From an uncultured Balneola sp. (GTDB lineage Bacteria; Bacteroidota; Rhodothermia; Balneolales; Balneolaceae), in assembly GCA_913058495.1 (NCBI GenBank), contig CAJXQC010000021.1, forward strand, positions 1 through 48,324: a stretch of DNA of 48,324 nt, given 5' to 3'. A program made the position numbers and the translations under genes. The notes under the pieces were generated by a model. That model saw nothing but the letters and a program-made list of their open reading frames with translations. It made no database searches and had not been told where the DNA came from. This document shows positions 42,011-48,324 of this stretch, one piece after another. Each line of letters begins with the position of its first letter. Positions within the stretch are counted from its first letter, which is position 1.

Positions 42011-42934
42011 TTAAGAAAAGTTTGGAATCACATGTTCTCCAATATCTTCTATCAATTCATTTGCTGGTCGTGAACCATACTTTAAATTAAGGATTACGTG
42101 ATTTACACCATACGATTCTAATAATTTCAAATGAGCATTTAAATATTCAGTTCCCGATTTGAACCCTAGGTGGATGGGTGTCGGTTTGCTTTTTGAATCT
42201 ATAGTCACATCAACATATAAAGATTGCATAAAGGGCTTCCATTTTTTTTCAACTTTAGTCAACGATTCTCTCCATTGTTGCAATACCAAATCCAAGGTTT
42301 TGAAATCTCTAGGATAATAGAGCCAACCATCTGAATGTTCTGCAATCCAGTCTAGTGACTGTCCGGAATGACCTGTTACAAGCATTGGTGTTTTCTTATA
42401 ATATTTTGGCAGCAGATCGATTCCTCCATTTGTATTGCCATAAAACTTAGACTCATACTTAGGAAAATCACCTTGCAGTGCTTTGATGTAATGAAAACTG
42501 TCTCTAAATAACTCTGATTTATTTTCTAACTGCTGATCAAATGCAGGGTATTCAATTGGCCGGTCTCCAGATGCGACACCCAAAACCAATCTTTCGTTTG
42601 ATAGTATTTGAAGACTGTTTATCGCTTTAGCGGTATGAACAGGATGACGCAAAGGCAGAATGATGCTTGCAGAACCTAGTGCAATTTTCTTGGTCTGATT
42701 CATTATGTGAGTCATATAAACCCAAGGATCATAAAGTTGCCCGGCATCTCCAAAGGTTGGATCATTAAATGGAACATCTCGAAACCAAAGCGCTTTAAAG
42801 CCCAATTCTTCTGCACGTTTAGCGAGTTGTTCTTGATTTTCCATTTTAGCAATTGCCCCACTATATGCTTCTAATGGGAATACCAACCCTAAGGTTAATT
42901 TTCCTTTGGATGCTATTTTAGAATAAACACTCAT
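42011..42934 (-). CDS. LLM-class flavin-dependent oxidoreductase
   Basis: This luciferase-like TIM-barrel protein has 307 residues. Family features are LTLGLVFPLEAYSG at the first strand, AEELGFKALWFRDVPF, KKIALGSASIILPLRHPVH, SNERLVLGVASGDRPIEYPAF for flavin binding, and TPMLVTGHSGQSLDWIAEHSDGW. It most resembles the bacterial luciferase-type oxidoreductase branch of unknown substrate. It is the last gene of the four-gene operon read from 45604 and starts 3 bases after the SDR gene. Confidence 0.9.
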   Translation of the reverse strand: MSVYSKIASKGKLTLGLVFPLEAYSGAIAKMENQEQLAKRAEELGFKALWFRDVPFNDPTFGDAGQLYDPWVYMTHIMNQTKKIALGSASIILPLRHPVHTAKAINSLQILSNERLVLGVASGDRPIEYPAFDQQLENKSELFRDSFHYIKALQGDFPKYESKFYGNTNGGIDLLPKYYKKTPMLVTGHSGQSLDWIAEHSDGWLYYPRDFKTLDLVLQQWRESLTKVEKKWKPFMQSLYVDVTIDSKSKPTPIHLGFKSGTEYLNAHLKLLESYGVNHVILNLKYGSRPANELIEDIGEHVIPNFS

Positions 42935-42937
42935 CTT

Positions 42938-43732
42938 TCATTCCAAAATTTTGCTTGTTTCAGAGATCAATTGATCGATTTTATCCTGATTGTAAGCGTC
43001 GTTATGTGCGTTAGAATAATCTCCTTGGTCATTATCAAAGTATTTTCCGTTGTTTGGTGCGTGCTTTTCTGCAACCGCTAATTCAACTAAAATATCGGCT
43101 CCTTTATCAGCCGGTGACCAATGACGTCCAAAAGCTTCTTGAACCATTTTAGTATTTAAAAGTGAACCTGGATTTACTGCAATTGTGATTACTCCGGGAT
43201 GATTTTGTGCAAAAGCAAAACTCCACATCGTCAATGCTAATTTACTTTGGGCATAGGCTTCATTGCTCGAAATTTGTTCTTTTCCTGCTAGTGCATCCAT
43301 TGAAACGGTTGCTTGAGCGGCCGAACTTAGATTGATGATTCTTGGCGAATCGCTATTTTTAAGAATGGGCAATAATCCGTTAGTAAGGAGGTAAGGAGCT
43401 AAATAATTGACGGCAAAACGCATATCTAATCCATCTTGATTTTGTTCAATACGACTCTTGAATACTCCTGCATTATTGATCAATATATCAATAGATGAAA
43501 ACTCATTTGATATGTCGGAAATCATTTTGTTGACGCTATCAAAATCAGATAGATCCGATACAAAACCGCTGATACGATCATTATTTGTTATTTCTTTGAT
43601 TTCTGAAATCGTGTTTTTAAGTTTCTCGGAATTTCTTCCGTGCACAATTATTTTATGTCCATTTTCAGCCAGTTTAGTTGCAGTTAACTTACCAACGCCA
43701 TCTGTGCTTCCTGTAATTAGTATTGTTTTCAT
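42938..43732 (-). CDS. Short-chain dehydrogenase/reductase
   Basis: This classical SDR has 264 residues. The NAD(P)-binding motif is TGSTDGVGK (8-16, TGxxxGxG). NNAG lies in ILINNAGVF. The active-site Ser is in IINLSSAAQ, and the Tyr/Lys pair in YAQSKLALTMW. The R at the end of strand 2 (HGRNSEKL) suggests NADP preference. It resembles the retinol-dehydrogenase/WWOX-like branch. It lies one base after the DUF4437 gene in the operon. Confidence 0.92.
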   Translation of the reverse strand: MKTILITGSTDGVGKLTATKLAENGHKIIVHGRNSEKLKNTISEIKEITNNDRISGFVSDLSDFDSVNKMISDISNEFSSIDILINNAGVFKSRIEQNQDGLDMRFAVNYLAPYLLTNGLLPILKNSDSPRIINLSSAAQATVSMDALAGKEQISSNEAYAQSKLALTMWSFAFAQNHPGVITIAVNPGSLLNTKMVQEAFGRHWSPADKGADILVELAVAEKHAPNNGKYFDNDQGDYSNAHNDAYNQDKIDQLISETSKILE

Positions 43733-43733
43733 C

Positions 43734-44597
43734 TTAATTAATTTTGATGGTTCCGTTTGTTCTGATGTAAAGAATAACGCTATTATTCGCAGTTGAAAGA
43801 GTATGAATGGCTTTGTCTGTTGAGCTAAAAGAACTTCCGGCGTCTAACAATTTTGTTTCTTGATTTTGAGGAAGTGTATAATTCAGATCACCTTGAATGA
43901 CAATCGCATGAAACTCTGTACCGTCTGATTGTATGCTACCATTAAATTCTTTAGGGAGATTCACAAAAAGTCCTTTAGATCCATTGGCATTCCATAGAAA
44001 ACTCATTTCAGCTTGACTATTGGCATCTATCCAATTAGTCTTTTCGCTGTCTAACCAAACTACATTTGAAGCGTCAATATTGATAGGACGCTCTCCGTTG
44101 TCAAATGCTGCTTCAATAGGTTGCACCAAATAAGGTCCTCTGTCAATTTCTACTAAAGCTATATTTTCTTCACCTTGAGCAGCGGTAATATGCGATTCTC
44201 CTTTGGGTTGTGTCCAGAAACTGCCAGGTTTCATCCACATGCTTTCTGCGGCAGGGTCGTCGTTGTGGATACTGCCTTTAATAACAACAGCTCTATACGT
44301 TGCATTATGGATATGTGGAGGTGAAGAAAAGCCGTTAGCAAACTTTGCGAGAAATCCGGTTGCAACTTCACTGTTTCTATCTCCCCAAATGGTTCCGGCT
44401 TGCGGGCTTTTGTGTCCTCTTGCAGGATTTAATTTTTCCCAAACAATTTCAGAGCTTAGTACCACCTTATTTGTCGGGTTTTCAATCTGTTCCAACCTAT
44501 TGTGTTCAGCTTCAATATCTTTCTTTTTGTTTTGATTGCAAGAAACCAACAACAATAATGAGAAGATAAACGGTATATATGCTAATCTTAAATTCAT
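43734..44597 (-). CDS. DUF4437 cupin lipoprotein
   Basis: The protein has 287 residues with lipoprotein signal peptide [20 protein letters not shown]. Two cupin-like halves follow: residues about 45-160 with [36 protein letters not shown] (metal-binding His pair) and [18 protein letters not shown], and a second half with [18 protein letters not shown]. This is the DUF4437 arrangement, with unknown function. The position in an operon with three oxidoreductases suggests detoxification of a small molecule in the envelope, which is inference. Confidence 0.88.
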   Translation of the reverse strand: MNLRLAYIPFIFSLLLLVSCNQNKKKDIEAEHNRLEQIENPTNKVVLSSEIVWEKLNPARGHKSPQAGTIWGDRNSEVATGFLAKFANGFSSPPHIHNATYRAVVIKGSIHNDDPAAESMWMKPGSFWTQPKGESHITAAQGEENIALVEIDRGPYLVQPIEAAFDNGERPINIDASNVVWLDSEKTNWIDANSQAEMSFLWNANGSKGLFVNLPKEFNGSIQSDGTEFHAIVIQGDLNYTLPQNQETKLLDAGSSFSSTDKAIHTLSTANNSVILYIRTNGTIKIN

Positions 44598-44608
44598 AAT
44601 ATTACTTT

Positions 44609-45604
44609 TTAATTTTCAACTACTACTTTTCCTATTGCATTTCCGCTTTCAAGATATTCATAAGCTTCTCCAGCCTCTTCCATTGAAAACTTTTGTTCAT
44701 CAAGTAAAGGTTTTACTGCTCCAGCCTCTATAATTTTAGTTAATTCCCTTAAGATCTCGCCGTGCTTCTCTTTTTTATAATTATGGATCATTGGAATGAG
44801 CATAAAGACCACGTTAAGCGTTAAACCTTTAAAATGAACAGGGGATAGATCAAGCTCTAGTAATGAAACTGTTGTAGAAATTTGTGCATTTAAGGCTGCT
44901 GCATCAAAGGATTTTTTCAAGTTTTCTCCGCCCACAGTATCAAACACCACATCAAAACCATTTCCACTGGTATGTTTATTTACGTACGCTTCAACATTTT
45001 CTTTTTTAAAATCTATAGAGGATGCCCCATAACTCTCAATAACTTTCATTTGCTTTTCCCCACTACCTGTTGCAGCAACCTTAGCTCCAAAATGTTTGGC
45101 CAATTGAACGGCTAAATGACCAACACCCCCAGCACCTCCATGAACTAATACGTTGTGTCCATTTTGAACGTGAGCACGGGTCAAACCTTCATAAGCGGTG
45201 ATACCTACTAAAGGAATTGCAGCTGCTTCACGCATCGTTATATTTTTAGGTTTATGAGCAATCAATCTGTAATCAGGAGCGATATATTCTGCTAATGTTC
45301 CCTGTAAATCTCCAAGACCACCTGCACAACCGTAAACTTCATCACCGATAGAAAAGTTGGTTACGTCCTTTCCAGCTGACTCAACAGTCCCGGCAAAATC
45401 CATTCCCAGAATAGCCGGACTTTTAGGGGAAAAAGGAAGATTTTCTCCCATGCTTTTTATCATTGTATCAACTGTATTGACGCTAGATGCTGAAATTTTT
45501 ACTAAAACCTGATTTTCTTTTAAAGATGGTTTTTCAGTTTGACCTGATTCAAAGTTTGAATTTTCCCCATACTCTTTCAATAACATTGCTTTCATTATAT
45601 ACAT
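44609..45604 (-). CDS. MDR-superfamily NADP-dependent quinone/alcohol oxidoreductase
   Basis: The protein has 331 residues. The GroES-like N-terminal domain begins [10 protein letters not shown] (ATG 45593-45595; an ATG at 45602-45604 adds three residues) and includes [13 protein letters not shown] and [10 protein letters not shown]. The Rossmann domain shows [30 protein letters not shown]. Zinc-ligand cysteines are lacking, as in quinone oxidoreductase-type (QOR/zeta-crystallin) members. It is the first gene of the operon, directly divergent from the HxlR regulator. Confidence 0.93.
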   Translation of the reverse strand: MYIMKAMLLKEYGENSNFESGQTEKPSLKENQVLVKISASSVNTVDTMIKSMGENLPFSPKSPAILGMDFAGTVESAGKDVTNFSIGDEVYGCAGGLGDLQGTLAEYIAPDYRLIAHKPKNITMREAAAIPLVGITAYEGLTRAHVQNGHNVLVHGGAGGVGHLAVQLAKHFGAKVAATGSGEKQMKVIESYGASSIDFKKENVEAYVNKHTSGNGFDVVFDTVGGENLKKSFDAAALNAQISTTVSLLELDLSPVHFKGLTLNVVFMLIPMIHNYKKEKHGEILRELTKIIEAGAVKPLLDEQKFSMEEAGEAYEYLESGNAIGKVVVEN

Positions 45605-45612
45605 ATTTATTT

Positions 45613-45629
45613 ACTATACTTTTTATAGT
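45613..45629. promoter_or_regulatory. Candidate HxlR operator in divergent promoter region
   Basis: ACTATA and TATAGT flank 5 bases, a perfect 6-bp dyad in the 86-base gap between the MDR and HxlR genes. A second, looser dyad, AACTTATATATAGTT, follows at about 45634-45648. HxlR-family regulators often bind TACT/AGTA-type dyads. Confidence 0.5.
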
Positions 45630-45690
45630 TGCTAACTTATATATAGTTTTATATCATTGCAATAACGGTCAAAAAGGATAGTATAAATTT

Positions 45691-46047
45691 ATGGAAGTAA
45701 AAGAGCCTGAAAAGTTGAGTTTTAAAGGTAGTGAGTACCCTTGTTGTACAAGCCTCACTATGGGAATTATAGGTGGTAAATGGAAAACGGTAATTTTATA
45801 TCATTTAATAAATAAAACGCTTCGTTATAATGAGTTAAGAAAAGAGATGCCTACAGTTACTGAAAGAACTTTAAGCTTACAATTAAAGGCGCTGGAAGAA
45901 GATGGATTGGTTAATCGGAAGGTTTATACTTCAAAGCCACCCTTAAAAGTAGAGTATTCATTAACTGAATTTGGTAATACCTTAATTCCCTTAATTCAAT
46001 CTATTGCGGATTGGGGAGATTTTGTGGCTGAAAATTATTCTGAATGA
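45691..46047 (+). CDS. HxlR-family transcriptional regulator
   Basis: The 118-residue winged-helix protein has TMGIIGGKWKTVILYHLINKTLRYNELRKEM, VTERTLSLQLKALEEDGLVNRKVY and PPLKVEYSLTEFG, the family pattern throughout. Cys18-Cys19 before the first helix (YPCCTSL) take the place of the redox- or electrophile-sensing cysteine known from HypR, YodB and similar regulators. It probably controls the divergent oxidoreductase operon in response to quinones, aldehydes or oxidants. Confidence 0.92.
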   Translation: MEVKEPEKLSFKGSEYPCCTSLTMGIIGGKWKTVILYHLINKTLRYNELRKEMPTVTERTLSLQLKALEEDGLVNRKVYTSKPPLKVEYSLTEFGNTLIPLIQSIADWGDFVAENYSE

Positions 46048-46080
46048 TTTTTTTATAAACAAGTCCAATGTCCACTGGAT

Positions 46081-46488
46081 TTATTTCAACTCACTCACAT
46101 CATCGATAAAATAACATTGGTCCCATTTCTTCATTCCTATTTTAGGGTAATAGTTTACTGCTTTAGGTGCAGCCAATAAGATTAATTTTGCTTTGGGTGA
46201 TTCTAATTTAGTACGTCTTATTAGTTCTTTACCGATTCCCTTTTTTTGATAAGATTGGTCAACTGCTAAGTCAGATAAATAGGTGCAATACATAAAATCC
46301 GTTAAAGACCTTGCTACTCCGATCAATACATTGTTTTCTCTGGCTGTAATAATCAAATTTCCGTTTTCTAACATTTTGAGAATTCTTTCGGGTTCGTTTA
46401 CAGGTCTTCTTTCTCCTAAAGTTGATTTATTAAGTACTTCAATAAATTCTTGAGGCGATAGGTTGTTTTCTATTTGATACTTTATCAT
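46081..46488 (-). CDS. GNAT-family N-acetyltransferase
   Basis: The protein has 135 residues. The acetyl-CoA-binding motif A is QSYQKKGIGKELIRRT (Q/RxxGxG/A). It is preceded by the strand YLSDLAVD and followed by AKLILLAAPKAVNYYPKIGMKK, typical of the small GNAT proteins. The substrate is unknown. It is convergent with the HxlR gene (33 bases between stops) and lies 20 bases downstream of lnt on the same strand, so it may be cotranscribed with lnt. Confidence 0.9.
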   Translation of the reverse strand: MIKYQIENNLSPQEFIEVLNKSTLGERRPVNEPERILKMLENGNLIITARENNVLIGVARSLTDFMYCTYLSDLAVDQSYQKKGIGKELIRRTKLESPKAKLILLAAPKAVNYYPKIGMKKWDQCYFIDDVSELK

Positions 46489-46508
46489 TTATTCTATTAT
46501 GTATTTAC

Positions 46509-48068
46509 TTAGTTAACCTGATTAAAACGAGAGTTTTGGAACTTAGTAAACAAAATGAATCCCAACCCACCAACACTTAAAATCAAGCACAAATACCCCA
46601 GCCAATCCCCAAATTTGGTATAAATGGTTTTGGTGGATTTTGATGGAACATCGAAAGTGAATCCGGTTCGTTCCCAGTAGTTGGTTTTTTGGAGTACATT
46701 ACCTTCAGGATCAATAATGCCGGAAAATCCGTTGTTCGCACTTCTCACGATCCAACGATCAAATTCAATGGCTCTTAATCGGGCGTATGCAAAATGCTGA
46801 TAATGTCCGCTGGTATTTCCCCACCATCCGTCGTTGGTAATAATGGTTATAAAGTCAGCTTCGTCTTTTACAAATTCACGAATCCATGAAGGATACACAG
46901 AATCGTAGCAGATCAAACCCTGAGTGGTAAAACTATTTGTTTTAAGGGAAGTGGCTTCCAGACCTTTGCCAAATCCGGCAATGTTACCCCAATCCAGCCA
47001 ACCGAAAACATCTATATTATTGAAGAACTCCACGAATGGGAACCGTTCAACGACTGGTACCAAGTTATGTTTGTCGTAACGGGTGCGTGTTCCATCCTCG
47101 TTAACGAAAAGAGTAGCATTAAAGTAATTCCTTGCCTTTCCATTAACCATATCTCTATACAAAGTTGGAGGCTCTTCATACAGTTCAAATAAACCGGTTC
47201 CGGTAATCAATGAAGCATTCCAAGCTTGTGCTGAATCTGAAATACTTAAAGCCGTTCTGGAATTCATGTAAATTCCTGCATCAACCGCATTTTCAGGCCA
47301 TACAATAAGTTCGGTGTCATCTGTTATCACTTTATTCGTGATGCTGAAAAGACTGTCCATCAACACAGAATGGCTGCCTAATCCACCATGACTTTCATAA
47401 GAATCATGATTGGGTTGAATGACAGCTACGCTGGTTGTTTTGATCGCCGGTTCTTCAGTAGAGCCTAAAAACATCATGAGTGAAATTCCGGATGGTAATA
47501 GCAGGGCAAAAGTAGCAGCCAGAGCAATAGATTGCTTTTTATTTTTAAACGCCAGAAAAGCTAAAGAGCTGGTGAAGATCACCCAAAAAGAAATCCCAAG
47601 ATGTCCCGTAGCGGAGATGTACTGGATCAGAGAAACCTGATTTGCCCATGCATTTCCAAGTGTTAACCAAGGCCAGGAAAGATCCCAGTTGTGGTGCAGG
47701 AACTCATAACTCACCCAAATGGAAGCTTGTAACAGAGCGATCAGCCATGCTTTATCAAATCGCTTTGAACAAACCCGAAAAAGAACCAGCGGAATGGTCA
47801 TAATAGCAGCGTTTGCTAATACAGCCGCAATTCCTGCGACCAGACTTGCCATCATTAACCAGTAGGTTGTGATCAAATTCCAAACTACAAATCCCGCATA
47901 ACTGTAATAAGCCAGTTGTTTGTTGGAATCACATTTATCAGCCAACAAAAATAAAAGTATAAAAGCGGGGAAGCTCAGAAATGACAGATCAACAGGAGGG
48001 AAGCTCAATCCTAGTAGAACTCCGGCTGTAATAGATAATGCCCATTTGTTTTCGAGAAATTTGTTCAT
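46509..48068 (-). CDS. lnt: Apolipoprotein N-acyltransferase
   Basis: This integral membrane enzyme adds the third acyl chain to the N-terminal cysteine of lipoproteins. From ATG 48066-48068 it has 519 residues (a TTG one codon earlier is also open). About six to eight N-terminal helices reach to about residue 205. The nitrilase domain has the catalytic Glu259 (VWPENAVD), Lys333 (RYDKHNLVP) and Cys387 (LICYDSVYPS), and a final helix lies near 490-510. All three catalytic residues are intact. This fits the many lipoproteins encoded in the window. Confidence 0.95.
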   Translation of the reverse strand: MNKFLENKWALSITAGVLLGLSFPPVDLSFLSFPAFILLFLLADKCDSNKQLAYYSYAGFVVWNLITTYWLMMASLVAGIAAVLANAAIMTIPLVLFRVCSKRFDKAWLIALLQASIWVSYEFLHHNWDLSWPWLTLGNAWANQVSLIQYISATGHLGISFWVIFTSSLAFLAFKNKKQSIALAATFALLLPSGISLMMFLGSTEEPAIKTTSVAVIQPNHDSYESHGGLGSHSVLMDSLFSITNKVITDDTELIVWPENAVDAGIYMNSRTALSISDSAQAWNASLITGTGLFELYEEPPTLYRDMVNGKARNYFNATLFVNEDGTRTRYDKHNLVPVVERFPFVEFFNNIDVFGWLDWGNIAGFGKGLEATSLKTNSFTTQGLICYDSVYPSWIREFVKDEADFITIITNDGWWGNTSGHYQHFAYARLRAIEFDRWIVRSANNGFSGIIDPEGNVLQKTNYWERTGFTFDVPSKSTKTIYTKFGDWLGYLCLILSVGGLGFILFTKFQNSRFNQVN

Positions 48069-48180
48069 CAATTATTTCTTATTCGATTTTTGGGAAATAA
48101 TATAGTAAAAGTCATCCATGTAGATGGCAGATAATTCATTGAAGATTTTATTACTAATTGCTCAATTATAATTCGCCCTT

Positions 48181-48324
48181 AGTATTTAAGACGGAAAAGA
48201 GAACGTGATCCGGATGCGTCTGCGAAGCAGGAATAATCCTTTCAGGTGAGGAGTAAACTAATTTTCTCTGAATGAACGAAGACCTTTAGGATTATTCAGC
48301 GCAGGATCAGTGAACCCGTCTTAA
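48181..48324. repeat. MITE-like inverted-repeat element, right copy (cut by window end)
   Basis: It begins with AGTATTTAAGACGG at 48181-48194 and runs to CCGTCTTAA at the last base, so the final five bases of the terminal repeat lie outside. It is an inverted copy of 35-182, with the main differences in the central loop. CGCCCTT just inside it is also shared with the left copy. Confidence 0.75.

Noticed and set aside
1-48324. CRISPR arrays, tRNA or rRNA genes, retron-like or phage gene blocks
   Set aside because: No regularly spaced repeats, cloverleaf or rRNA-like stretches, reverse transcriptase, integrase or structural phage genes were found on either strand.

Overview
The window reads as a stretch of chromosome from a Bacteroidota-like bacterium. 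Balneolota or a near relative is my best guess. Supporting this are an intact SprA-size protein of the type IX secretion/gliding machinery (about 2,400 residues), a short type II glutamine synthetase, DUF4097, DUF2141, DUF3467 and possible DUF4290 proteins, lipoproteins with Bacteroidota-style lipoboxes, and at least two promoters that match the Bacteroidota -7 element TAnnTTTG. Base composition is AT-rich throughout. Shine-Dalgarno sequences are mostly absent, and several genes have only a TTG start available. No rRNA, tRNA, CRISPR array, integrase or transposase gene was found.

Layout. 1-188 and 48174-48324 hold two inverted copies of a roughly 150-bp, MITE-like element. The window therefore begins and ends in the same repeat, as a contig broken at repeats would. 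262-4820 is an accessory region: a serine hydrolase lipoprotein, a VOC protein, an Imm33-like protein, a small frameshifted lipoprotein and an unknown 174-aa protein. These lie among two families of dispersed hairpin repeats, an attC-like palindrome and a broken duplicate of the 3' end of the aquaporin gene. 4822-6950 is an arsenic-type operon (arsR, DUF6428 gene, ArsC-like phosphatase, aquaporin). 7113-11434 holds purB, an unknown secreted protein, a sterol-desaturase-family oxidase and an orphan histidine kinase.

Menaquinone synthesis is encoded in two clusters on the same strand: menA-menC-menE (11443-14894) and menF-menD-menH-menB plus a membrane protein (24282-29609). Between them lie glnII, a lysoplasmalogenase-like gene, csaA, a DUF2141 gene, an orphan MacB-type permease, an ECF sigma/anti-sigma/DUF4097 operon with a Spy-like gene beside it, and small secreted or acetyltransferase genes.

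29726-34444 carries a small DUF4290-like gene, an outer-membrane-like gene stopped by an in-frame TGA, a cysteine synthase/CBS-type enzyme, a DUF3467 gene and the lptG/lptF pair for LPS export. 34653-41861 is sprA. 42011-46047 is a probable electrophile- or redox-responsive unit: an HxlR regulator divergent from a four-gene operon (MDR oxidoreductase, DUF4437 lipoprotein, SDR, LLM flavin oxidoreductase). The window closes with a GNAT acetyltransferase and lnt (apolipoprotein N-acyltransferase).

Most of the window is core metabolism and envelope biogenesis. The least ordinary parts are the repeat-rich accessory region at 1.4-4.8 kb, the paired end repeats, the sigma-factor/beta-repeat unit with its candidate shared promoter, and the interrupted gene at 30.1 kb. 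I found no strong case for a wholly new multi-gene system.
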